Assembly: GCA_013824045.1 (NCBI GenBank)
Contig: PNND01000057.1
Coordinates: 1 to 9,081 of the forward strand
Direction of reading: 5' to 3'
From: Rhodobacter sp.
Lineage (GTDB): Bacteria > Pseudomonadota > Alphaproteobacteria > Rhodobacterales > Rhodobacteraceae
DNA: 9,081 nucleotides
Made by a program: the position numbers and the translations under genes. Positions 1-5,890 of the stretch are shown piece by piece (position 1 is the stretch's first letter; each line of letters begins with the position of its first letter). Under the pieces are notes generated by a model. The model ran no database searches and was not told the DNA's origin. It saw only the letters and a program-made list of their open reading frames with translations.

Positions 1-414
1 TGGGCAGGCTCCCTCAAAGGGCAGGATTTCGAAGATTTCGCCGTCAAACCGGCCGAACGGATCATCTCCGCCCTTAAGGACCGCCACCCCGGCCTGCCCA
101 TCATCGCCTTCCCGCGCGAGGCGGGCGAAGGCTATATCGGCTTTGCCGCCAAGACCGGGGCCGATTGCGTGGCGCTCGACAATTCCATCACCCCTGAATG
201 GGGCGCTGAACATGTCCAGCCGGGCGGCTGCGTGCAGGGCAACCTTGCCCCCGAACATATGGTCACCGGGGGGGAGGCGCTGGTCCGTGAAACCCGCCGC
301 GTGGTGGATGCCTTCCGCAAAGGCCCCCACATTTTCAACCTCGGCCATGGCATCACGCCCGACGCCAACCCCGACAATGTGCAACTGATGATCGACACGG
401 TCCGCGGGGCCTGA
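1..414 (+). CDS. hemE: Uroporphyrinogen decarboxylase, C-terminal part (5' end outside window)
   Basis: HemE removes the four acetate carboxyl groups of uroporphyrinogen III to give coproporphyrinogen III in the cytoplasm. This step is common to haem, bilin and (bacterio)chlorophyll synthesis. The frame is open from base 1 to TGA at 412-414 and gives 137 residues, about the last 40% of a family that usually has about 340-350. Recognisable family segments are WAGSL at the very start, the FPREAGEGY stretch, the CVQGNLAPE segment and the near-terminal [18 protein letters not shown] block, which is the most conserved C-terminal signature of UroD. There is no frameshift. The N-terminal catalytic Asp/Arg residues lie outside the window, so activity cannot be judged here. 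The next gene starts one base after the stop, which suggests co-transcription. hemF, encoding the following enzyme of the pathway, lies about 2 kb away on the other strand. Confidence 0.96.
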   Translation, partial: WAGSLKGQDFEDFAVKPAERIISALKDRHPGLPIIAFPREAGEGYIGFAAKTGADCVALDNSITPEWGAEHVQPGGCVQGNLAPEHMVTGGEALVRETRRVVDAFRKGPHIFNLGHGITPDANPDNVQLMIDTVRGA

Positions 415-415
415 G

Positions 416-1318
416 ATGACCTTCCCGCTCTGGGTCTGGGCCGCCCTCATGGGGGCGATAGCCCAGACCGGGCGCAATGCCACACAGGCGGGGCTGACCA
501 CCGCGCTCGGCACCGTGGGAGCGACTCAAGTCAGGTTCCTCTTCGGCCTACCCTTCGCCGCCCTGTTCCTGCTGTTGCACTCCACATGGTCGGGCGACCC
601 CATCCCCCTGCCCGGCCCCGCCACCCTTGGCTGGACGACGCTCGGCGCATGGGCGCAGATCGCAGGCACCGCGCTGATGCTCCTCCTGATGCGGGATCAA
701 TCCTTTGGCGTCGCCACCGCATGGCTGAAAACCGAACCCGTTCTCGTGGCACTGCTTGGCACGGCCCTGCTCGGCGATCACCTCACCCCCGGCACCTTTG
801 CCGCTATCGCCATTGCCGTGGCCGGCGTCCTGATACTATCGGTCAAACCCGGCCCCAGCCTTGGGCATTTCTTCCATGCCCGCCCCGCAGCCCTTGGCCT
901 GCTGGCGGGCCTCGGCTACGGCCTTGCTGCCATCGGCTTTCGCGGCGGCATCACCGCCCTGCCCGATGGCACCTTCCTCACCCGCGCGCTGACCACGCTC
1001 ACGCTCGCGCTGACCATCCAGACCGCCACTTTACTGATCTGGATGCTGCTCTTCGACCGCAGCGCGCTGGCAGGGTCCTTCCGCGTCTGGCGCTCATCCC
1101 TTGCTGCAGGTTTCCTCGGCGCCTTCGCCTCGGCCTGCTGGTTCACCGGCTTTTCGCTCACCAGCGCCGCCAATGTCCGCACGCTGGCCCTGATCGAGGT
1201 GCCTTTGGCCCAGCTTGTCTCTTGGGTCCATTTCAAACAAAAGACCACCCAGAGGCAACTCCTCGGGATGGCCGTCATCCTCTCCGGCGTCGCCGCCCTG
1301 CTCTGGCAGCAGGGCTAG
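416..1318 (+). CDS. EamA/DMT-superfamily membrane transporter
   Basis: The 300-residue product is very hydrophobic, with about ten predicted membrane segments in two homologous halves (roughly residues 1-142 and 155-298). This is the usual layout and length of drug/metabolite transporters with two EamA repeats. Typical family features are the pattern near residues 100-140 (TAWLKTEPVLVALLG, then GDHLTPGTFAAIAIAVAGVLILS) and its counterpart near the C-terminus (ALIEVPLAQLVSW, then QLLGMAVILSGVAALL). These correspond to the 'xExvxaxlla...G..lil.G..l' element closing each repeat. The substrate cannot be inferred; characterised relatives export amino acids, metabolites or nucleosides. ATG at 416 is one base after the hemE stop, so translational coupling to hemE is likely. 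No strong Shine-Dalgarno is visible apart from a G-run inside the end of hemE. The gene converges on the 1329-2093 gene with a 10-base gap. Confidence 0.9.
   Translation: MTFPLWVWAALMGAIAQTGRNATQAGLTTALGTVGATQVRFLFGLPFAALFLLLHSTWSGDPIPLPGPATLGWTTLGAWAQIAGTALMLLLMRDQSFGVATAWLKTEPVLVALLGTALLGDHLTPGTFAAIAIAVAGVLILSVKPGPSLGHFFHARPAALGLLAGLGYGLAAIGFRGGITALPDGTFLTRALTTLTLALTIQTATLLIWMLLFDRSALAGSFRVWRSSLAAGFLGAFASACWFTGFSLTSAANVRTLALIEVPLAQLVSWVHFKQKTTQRQLLGMAVILSGVAALLWQQG
1296..1314. terminator. GC-rich hairpin at the convergent gene junction (weak terminator candidate)
   Basis: CCCTGCT at 1296-1302 and AGCAGGG at 1308-1314 pair perfectly around a 5-nt loop, two bases before the stop codon of the EamA gene. 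No T-run follows on either strand, so this is not a canonical intrinsic terminator. It could help separate the two convergent transcripts, or it could be a coincidence of GC-rich coding sequence. Confidence 0.2.
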
Positions 1319-1328
1319 CGCGCCCGCT

Positions 1329-2093
1329 TCAGCCTTCCGCGATCAGGGCAAGCCGCGCCTCGGTCACCCGCACAAGATGCGCCATGCTGCGATCCAGATT
1401 TCTCTCCGTGATCAGGTCCCACTCCGCTCCCAGACGCCACATCGTCTCATAACAGCCGGGGGGCACACGCGTCCCATCCGGGCGGTCAAGAAAGAATCTG
1501 TGGCTCATTTGCCGGGAAACAGCCCGCCCCGGCGCTGCAAACAGCAGGTCCACTACCATCCGCCCCTCGGGCAGCACGGCCGTGATGCGCGTCAGCTCTC
1601 CGTCGGTCTTCGCTTCACCGCCAAAGCGTCCGACAAGCGCCGCCACAGCCGCCTTGCGCAAGGCGACAGGCTTGACCGGCACCGCTTCCTCCCACCGCTC
1701 CAGATGCGGGCGCGGTGGCTCCGCCTTGGCCCCGTTCAGCTGGAACAGCCGCGCCACCCCTTCAAAGCCGCCCTGCTCTTCGATCAACCGCGCCATCAGC
1801 TTTACGGGGATCGTCCGCGCCCACCGCTCCGGCGCGTCGCCGATCCCGATAACGTCCCGCAAGACAGATCGCGCGGCAATCCGGGCCACCAGTGCCTCCT
1901 GCGCCATCGGTTCCGCCTCTTGCGCCTCTACAAGGTCCGACAGTTCATCGGCCAACTCCAACCGCTGCGCCTCTTCCAGCAGATCAGCCCGGGCCAGCCA
2001 CCGTTGCACCGCCGTCGCCGGACAGCCCCGCAATAGCGGAAATCCCGCCACTGCCTCTGCCCGCCGATGCGCCCGATCCACCGCCTCGCCCAT
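1329..2093 (-). CDS. Conserved-looking hypothetical protein, 254 aa, last gene of the hemF cluster
   Basis: I do not recognise a family. The 254-residue product is soluble, with no signal peptide and no membrane segment. The first 110 residues are largely helical and charged (for example LLEEAQRLELADELSDLVEAQEAE near residues 38-61). A more mixed section follows (about 140-215) with a proline-rich piece (AEPPRPHLERWEEAVPVKP) and a likely strand RITAVLPEGRMVVDLLFAAPG. The protein ends in a helix (NLDRSMAHLVRVTEARLALI). ATG at 2093 is preceded by GGTAGGAT, a usable though very close ribosome site. An internal GTG a few codons later, after GGGCGAGGCG, is an alternative. It lies 32 bases after the stop of the 2126-2473 gene on the same strand, so hemF and both small genes are probably one transcript. 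Codon use matches the neighbours, so it looks native. Confidence 0.78.
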   Translation of the reverse strand: MGEAVDRAHRRAEAVAGFPLLRGCPATAVQRWLARADLLEEAQRLELADELSDLVEAQEAEPMAQEALVARIAARSVLRDVIGIGDAPERWARTIPVKLMARLIEEQGGFEGVARLFQLNGAKAEPPRPHLERWEEAVPVKPVALRKAAVAALVGRFGGEAKTDGELTRITAVLPEGRMVVDLLFAAPGRAVSRQMSHRFFLDRPDGTRVPPGCYETMWRLGAEWDLITERNLDRSMAHLVRVTEARLALIAEG

Positions 2094-2125
2094 ATCCTAC
2101 CCCACAAAGGCCCAAAGGCCGAAGG

Positions 2126-2473
2126 TCAGAGCATTCCCCGAAGCACAGCCAGCGCCGCCTGCCCGTCGGCATCGTCGGCAGCAACGAAGACCGCCACTGC
2201 GCCCACCATGCCCAGCTTGGCCTGCATCGCGGGCCTTACCGTCAGCACGAAACCCTGATCGGTGAAAGCCACTGCCTCAACCGCATCCTTCGCGGCAAAG
2301 ATGTCGTCGGATACTTCCAGATACAGCCCCTTCCGGTCGCCCGGACGGCCTTCGAAGATTACATAGCCATCCTCGGGGTCCTCGCTCGCCGCAAACCCCA
2401 CGGCATGCTCGCCGCCCTCAGTGTCGGTCCAGAAGGCCCGCGCCCTGATCTCGATATCCGCCACCTGCCGCAT
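2126..2473 (-). CDS. Small acidic hypothetical protein, possibly Imm10-like, downstream of hemF
   Basis: The product is about 115 residues, cytoplasmic and acidic. It has an alternating strand-like pattern (IEIRARAFW, GGEHAVGFAAS, GYVIFEG, GLYLEVSDD, AVEAVAFTDQGFVLTV) and a final helix (DGQAALAVLRGML). From memory, the order 'VGFA ... Y-hydrophobic ... GLYLEV ... D-I-x-x-x ... AxxLG ... Axx-helix' resembles Imm10-type domains of polymorphic-toxin immunity proteins. This is a weak resemblance by eye only, and no toxin gene is adjacent. Three starts are possible. TTG at 2509 comes 3 bases after the hemF stop. ATG at 2473 has GGCGAAGGG touching it. GTG at 2464 has GAAGGG about 9 bases upstream, the best spacing. 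I give the ATG. The gene sits 39 bases after hemF and 32 before the next gene, so it is probably co-transcribed with both. Confidence 0.75.
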   Translation of the reverse strand: MRQVADIEIRARAFWTDTEGGEHAVGFAASEDPEDGYVIFEGRPGDRKGLYLEVSDDIFAAKDAVEAVAFTDQGFVLTVRPAMQAKLGMVGAVAVFVAADDADGQAALAVLRGML

Positions 2474-2512
2474 CCCTTCGCCTGACTGCGCCCCCTTATC
2501 GCGCGGCAACGG

Positions 2513-3373
2513 TCAAGTCCACTTGGCGATGGGCGGCAGGCTCATCAGCACGGCATTGGCATCATGCCCTGTCTCCAGCCCGAACTTGGTGCCCCGGTCA
2601 TAGACAAGGTTGTATTCCGCATAGAGCCCGCGATGGATCAGTTGCGTCTCGCGATCCGCGTCCGAGAACGGCGTATCCACCCGTCGCTCCGTCACCGGCA
2701 CGAAGGCGGGCAGGAAATGCCGCCCCACCTCCTGCGTGAAAGCGAAGTCCGCCTCCCAGTCGCCGGTATGCAGGTCATCATAGAAAATGCCGCCAACACC
2801 CCGCGCCCGCCCACGATGCGGCACAAAGAAATACTCATCCGCCCAGGCCTTGAACTTCGGGTAATAGCCCGGATCGTGCAGGTCGCAGGCCGCCTGCATC
2901 TGGCCGTGGAAATACGCGGTATCCTCGGCATATTCGATCGCCGGGTTCAGGTCCGACCCGCCACCAAACCACGCCGCATGCGGCGTCCAGAACATCCGCG
3001 TGTTCATATGCACCGCGGGCGCATGTGGGTTCACCATATGCGCCACCAGCGAAATCCCCGATGCCCAGAAGCGCGGGTCCGTATCCATCCCCGGCACACC
3101 CCGCGCCGCCATCGCCTTCTGCGCCCGCTCGCCCAGCGTGCCATGCACCTCGGATACGTTCACGCCCACCTTCTCGAACACGCGCCCGCCGCGCATCACG
3201 CTCATCAACCCGCCGCCGCCATCGGCCCGAGTCGTGGGTGTCACCTCGAATCGTCCCGGCGCGCCCGTCCCATACCGGTCCTCCAGCCCCTCGAACGCCG
3301 CCACGATCTGATCGCGCAATTCGCGAAACCAAGCGGCGGCACGGGCTTTACGGGCATCAAACGGGTCGGTCAT
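2513..3373 (-). CDS. hemF: Oxygen-dependent coproporphyrinogen III oxidase
   Basis: HemF uses O2 to decarboxylate two propionate side chains of coproporphyrinogen III to vinyl groups, giving protoporphyrinogen IX in the cytoplasm. The 286-residue product has the full set of family landmarks: NPHAPAVHMNTRMF at 115-128, WFGGGSDLNP at 135-144, FYDD at 197-200, and the C-terminal signature GLYAEYNLVYDRGTKFGLETG at 249-269 followed by ILMSLPP-like VLMSLPPIAKW. H112, H122, H156 and H186 are candidates for the conserved family histidines. Length is normal for the bacterial enzyme. ATG at 3373 is preceded by GGAGAGA with 6-nt spacing, a strong ribosome site. The gene is divergent from the lipoprotein gene and leads a probable three-gene transcript. 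No FNR-type TTGAT-N4-ATCAA site is visible upstream. The nearby hemE supplies its substrate, suggesting a tetrapyrrole locus. Confidence 0.97.
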   Translation of the reverse strand: MTDPFDARKARAAAWFRELRDQIVAAFEGLEDRYGTGAPGRFEVTPTTRADGGGGLMSVMRGGRVFEKVGVNVSEVHGTLGERAQKAMAARGVPGMDTDPRFWASGISLVAHMVNPHAPAVHMNTRMFWTPHAAWFGGGSDLNPAIEYAEDTAYFHGQMQAACDLHDPGYYPKFKAWADEYFFVPHRGRARGVGGIFYDDLHTGDWEADFAFTQEVGRHFLPAFVPVTERRVDTPFSDADRETQLIHRGLYAEYNLVYDRGTKFGLETGHDANAVLMSLPPIAKWT

Positions 3374-3438
3374 CGGTGTCTCTCCAAGTTTACACTGCCA
3401 TGCCTAGCACTGGAGAACGCCGCGCGCCAACATGGCAT

Positions 3439-3467
3439 TTGGCACCATCCGCCCCAGCGCGTAAAAT
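3439..3467 (+). promoter_or_regulatory. Sigma-70-type promoter for the lipoprotein gene
   Basis: TTGGCA (3439-3444) and TAAAAT (3462-3467) are separated by exactly 17 bases, close to the housekeeping consensus. A start of transcription near 3474 would leave a leader of about 18 bases carrying AAAGGA at 3479-3484, 7 bases before the ATG at 3492. It lies in the 118-base divergent gap with hemF. I could not identify an equally good promoter for hemF on the other strand. Confidence 0.5.
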
Positions 3468-3491
3468 GCCCGCACATCAAAGGACATCACC

Positions 3492-3887
3492 ATGCGCCGC
3501 CTCCTTCTGCCTGCCCTTCTTCTGCTGGTCGCCTGCGGCACACCGCAGGAACAATGCATCAACCGCAACACCCGCGATCTGCGCACGATGCAGAAACTGG
3601 TCGATGAAACGCAGGCCAACCTCACCCGTGGCTACGCGATCGAGGAATACACCGTCTGGGTTCCCGTCTGGCAGATCTGCGAAGTTCAGCCCGTCACCGA
3701 TCCGGCCCTACCCGCCCCGCCCCCGCGCTATTGCTTTGAAGACGAACCGCAGACGCGCACCCGGCCCAAGGCGATCGATCTGAAAGCCGAACGGGCCAAG
3801 CTGGAAAGCCTCCTGCAACGCCGCGACGAACTGGCCCGCGCGGCAGAGCCCGTCATCGCCCAGTGCAAGGCGCAATATCCGGAATGA
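3492..3887 (+). CDS. Small cysteine-containing lipoprotein of unknown function
   Basis: The 131-residue product starts MRRLLLPALLLLVAC, a short positively charged N-end, a hydrophobic core and an L-V-A-C lipobox. Cleavage and lipidation at C15 are expected, giving a periplasm-facing lipoprotein. Residue 16 is Gly, so there is no Asp+2 inner-membrane retention signal of the E. coli type. The mature part has four more cysteines (C22, C63, C81, C125), which may form two disulfides in the periplasm. It also has a proline-rich patch (PALPAPPP, about 71-78) and a charged helix likely to form a coiled coil (about 95-123). I do not recognise a family. The ATG at 3492 has AAAGGA 7 bases upstream and a good promoter before that, so it is a real gene with its own transcript. 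Its stop TGA abuts the stop of the convergent SDR gene with no spacer. Confidence 0.85.
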   Translation: MRRLLLPALLLLVACGTPQEQCINRNTRDLRTMQKLVDETQANLTRGYAIEEYTVWVPVWQICEVQPVTDPALPAPPPRYCFEDEPQTRTRPKAIDLKAERAKLESLLQRRDELARAAEPVIAQCKAQYPE

Positions 3888-4694
3888 TCAAAACGTCGGC
3901 GCGGACACCGCATCCAGCAGTCCGCGCCCGCCATCCAGCGTCAACACCTGCCCGGTCATGAAGCCGGATGCATCGGATGCAAGGAAATGCGCCGCCTCCG
4001 CCACCTCATCGGCGCTGGCGATGCGGCCCAGCGGCGTGCCCGCCTCGATCAGGTCGCGCCAATTCGGGTGTTCCCGCAACTCGCCCTGCAAGGACGCACT
4101 CATCACAGACGCAAAGGATACCGCATTGACCCGGATCCCTTTCGTCGCCAAGGCCACGGCCAGCGACCGCGTCATCTGCTCCACCGCCGCCGAACTGATC
4201 GAATAGCCCAAAAGCTGCGGCTGCGTCCGCACGGCGGCCAGTGAGGAAAGGTTGATGATCGACCCGATCATCCCCTCCGCCCCGGCCTTTTCCGCCTTCT
4301 GGATCATACGCTTCGCCGTCATCTGGCTCAGCCGCAGGCTGGTCAGCAGGTTCTGCTCCAGCAGCTCCTCCACCGCGTCTTTTTCCGGGTCCAGCGCGTC
4401 GGACAATGCGCATTGCCGGCTCGCGTTCACCAGAATGTCGATCCGGTCAAAGGCATCCACGGTGGCCGATAGCAGATTCGCCATGGTCAACTTCTGGCGC
4501 AGATCGCCCGCGAACATGCGCACCTGCCCTTCGGCCCGCGCCTCTTCGCCCACCTGATCTTCCAGCCGCACCTCGTCCATGTCGGCGAACATGACATTCG
4601 CCCCCTTGTCCTGAAAGTGCCGCGCAATCGCCAGCCCGATCCCGTTGGCCGCACCTGTTACGATGGCCGTCTTGCCCGAAATGGAAAAGCTCAT
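3888..4694 (-). CDS. SDR-family protein lacking the catalytic lysine (possible non-classical dehydrogenase or pseudoenzyme)
   Basis: The fold is clearly a classical short-chain dehydrogenase/reductase: 268 residues, Rossmann start KTAIVTGAANGIG (8-20) with the TGxxxGIG cofactor motif, an acidic residue after strand 2 (FADMD, 36-40) favouring NAD(H), GDL at 63-65, a structural N115, the catalytic-type serine S151 and Y164. The C-terminal FMTGQVLTLDGG (245-256) is also typical. Three core motifs are altered. YxxxK reads YSISS (S168 at the lysine position). NNAG reads NASR (90-93). The usual PG after RVNAV reads FA (194-195). The reading frame is intact and codon use is normal, so this is not decay by frameshift. 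ATG at 4694 has AGGGAA 4 bases upstream. The gene starts 12 bases after the methyltransferase stop, so the two are probably co-transcribed. Its substrate is unknown, and redox activity is uncertain. Confidence 0.9.
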   Translation of the reverse strand: MSFSISGKTAIVTGAANGIGLAIARHFQDKGANVMFADMDEVRLEDQVGEEARAEGQVRMFAGDLRQKLTMANLLSATVDAFDRIDILVNASRQCALSDALDPEKDAVEELLEQNLLTSLRLSQMTAKRMIQKAEKAGAEGMIGSIINLSSLAAVRTQPQLLGYSISSAAVEQMTRSLAVALATKGIRVNAVSFASVMSASLQGELREHPNWRDLIEAGTPLGRIASADEVAEAAHFLASDASGFMTGQVLTLDGGRGLLDAVSAPTF

Positions 4695-4706
4695 GGAATT
4701 CCCTGC

Positions 4707-5693
4707 CTAGCGCGCCCTAACCGGGTGCGATGCCCGTATTACCCGAAAGCCCGCATCCCCGCCAATATCCTGCACGTCACGGAACAAGGTGGTGAGCACA
4801 CGATCATACGGCAAGTGCCGGTTCGCAACCAGCCACAGCACTCCTGGCGGCGACAGCATGCGCGCCGCCGCGCCGATGAAGGCGATACCCAACCCCGGAT
4901 CGGCATCGCGCCCCTGATGGAACGGCGGGTTCATCACCACATGATCCATCACGCGCGGCAGTTTCACCGTGGTCGCATCGGCCCAGTGAAACACCGCCCG
5001 CTCATCGGTCACATTCACCCGCGCGCAATCCAGCGCGTCGGCCTCTGCCTCCACCAGATGGCATTCCTTCACGCCCGCCCGGCCCAGCACCGCCTGCGCC
5101 AGATAGCCCCAGCCCGCGCCCAGATCGGCCACCCGCCCCTTCATCTCGGGTGGGAGGGCAGCGGCCAGCAAGGCCGACCCCCGGTCAATCCCGTCGGCCG
5201 AAAACACCCCTGCCACGGTGCGGAACCCGGCCACGTCCACCGGCACATCCGCCCAATCCTCCAGCCCAGGCCCCGCTGTCAGAACCGCCAGCTTGCCATG
5301 CGCCTTGGACAGCGCGTCGGACACCACCATCCGGCCCCGCATTTCCTTCAGCAGCGCGTCAATCCCGTCGGTCTTCTGCCCGTCCACCGCCACAGGCCCA
5401 CCCGGCACCACCAGCGCCGCAGCCATTGCCACCAGCGCCCGCGCCTGCGCCTTGGCGCGCGGCAAGCAGACCACCGCCGCCGCATAGGGCCCCGCGCCCG
5501 CACGCAGTACAGTGTGGCCCCGCGCCGCAAACCAGTCGAAATCCGGGCGGAACCCCGTGATCACCTCGACTCGATCCTTCGGCAGATCGGCCAGATCGTC
5601 CCCGATCCGGGGCCGGATCACCGCCACCTTGCCAGTCGCAGGCACAACGAGCAGCCCGCTTTCCAGCGCCTGGGTCAGTCGGGCAGATCGCAT
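4707..5693 (-). CDS. Class I SAM-dependent methyltransferase, RsmC/RlmG-like
   Basis: The 328-residue product has the two-domain plan of RsmC/RlmG rRNA guanine-N2 methyltransferases. A degenerate N-terminal Rossmann-like half (about 1-150) has no SAM motif. The catalytic C-terminal half starts with the family element VAGVFSADGIDRGSALLAAAL (160-180), the SAM-binding motif VADLGAGWGYL (188-198), an acidic motif II (VEAEADAL, 214-221), the catalytic NPPFHQG (255-261) and the late VANRHLPY (289-296). NPPF is the base-binding motif of N-methyltransferases, so methylation of a guanine in rRNA is the likely role. Whether that is 16S G1207, as for E. coli RsmC, is inference, so I leave the symbol empty. 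ATG at 5693 has GAGAGGA about 6 bases upstream. The SDR gene follows after 12 bases. The hairpin array upstream isolates this gene from clpS read-through. Confidence 0.88.
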   Translation of the reverse strand: MRSARLTQALESGLLVVPATGKVAVIRPRIGDDLADLPKDRVEVITGFRPDFDWFAARGHTVLRAGAGPYAAAVVCLPRAKAQARALVAMAAALVVPGGPVAVDGQKTDGIDALLKEMRGRMVVSDALSKAHGKLAVLTAGPGLEDWADVPVDVAGFRTVAGVFSADGIDRGSALLAAALPPEMKGRVADLGAGWGYLAQAVLGRAGVKECHLVEAEADALDCARVNVTDERAVFHWADATTVKLPRVMDHVVMNPPFHQGRDADPGLGIAFIGAAARMLSPPGVLWLVANRHLPYDRVLTTLFRDVQDIGGDAGFRVIRASHPVRAR

Positions 5694-5720
5694 CGGGTAT
5701 CCTCTCGCAAAACGCCGCGC

Positions 5721-5749
5721 ACCATAGGCATCGCCCCGCCGGAACCCAA
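5721..5749 (-). promoter_or_regulatory. Candidate promoter for the methyltransferase-SDR transcript
   Basis: Read on the minus strand, TTGGGT (complement of 5744-5749) and TATGGT (complement of 5721-5726) are 17 bases apart. This would place the transcription start near 5714, about 20 bases before the ATG at 5693. The -35 lies immediately after the last hairpin of the array on the minus strand. The match is moderate (TTG and TAT-T conserved), but position and spacing fit well. Confidence 0.38.
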
Positions 5750-5750
5750 G

Positions 5751-5869
5751 GCGAAATCTGACACAGATTTCGCGCCGTTTCCTGACACAGGAAACGAAAA
5801 AACCGCCCCAAGGGCGGTTTCACCGGAATTTGCTTCAAATTCCGCCGCGATTTCTGCGTCAGAAATCGC
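5751..5869. repeat. Array of five back-to-back perfect hairpins between clpS and the methyltransferase gene
   Basis: Five perfect inverted repeats, each with a 3-base loop, fill 119 bases with only 2, 3, 3 and 2 bases between them. H1 is 5751-5773 (GCGAAATCTG/CAGATTTCGC, loop ACA). H2 is 5776-5796 (CGTTTCCTG/CAGGAAACG, loop ACA). H3 is 5800-5820 (AAACCGCCC/GGGCGGTTT, loop CAA). H4 is 5824-5844 (CGGAATTTG/CAAATTCCG, loop CTT). H5 is 5847-5869 (GCGATTTCTG/CAGAAATCGC, loop CGT). Lengths are 23, 21, 21, 21 and 23. Arms differ in sequence, so this repeats a structure rather than a sequence. Four of the five close the loop with TG/CA. H1 and H5 arms differ at only two positions. Starts are 23-25 bases apart. 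H3 is a terminator; the role of the others is unknown. Confidence 0.9.
5797..5820 (-). terminator. Rho-independent terminator of clpS
   Basis: On the minus strand a perfect 9-bp stem (AAACCGCCC/GGGCGGTTT around a 3-nt loop, 5800-5820) ends in an uninterrupted run of six Ts (complement of 5797-5802, partly within the stem foot). It lies about 70 bases beyond the clpS stop codon, so it should end the clpS transcript. On the plus strand the stem has only three Ts after it, so it should work mainly in one direction. It is the central member of the five-hairpin array. Confidence 0.8.
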
Positions 5870-5890
5870 CCGGCAGCACAGAGTGACGGA

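Noticed and set aside
586..2036. Long plus-strand open frames overlapping the EamA gene and running across the convergent junction (586-1452, 1215-2036)
   Set aside because: They are out of frame with the permease, rich in Arg/Pro/His, cross the stop of a well-supported gene and lack any domain.
3374..3491. Search for an FNR/FnrL-type site controlling hemF
   Set aside because: No TTGAT-N4-ATCAA-like palindrome is visible in the gap. Regulation by oxygen cannot be supported from sequence.
2564..3607. A 347-codon plus-strand open frame opposite hemF
   Set aside because: It is a shadow of hemF and overlaps the lipoprotein gene's promoter and start. There is no recognisable domain, and the composition is His/Arg/Pro-rich.
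5751..5869. Could the hairpin array be a CRISPR?
   Set aside because: There is no repeated unit of constant sequence with variable spacers. Each unit is a different palindrome, spacers are 2-3 bases, and no cas gene is nearby.
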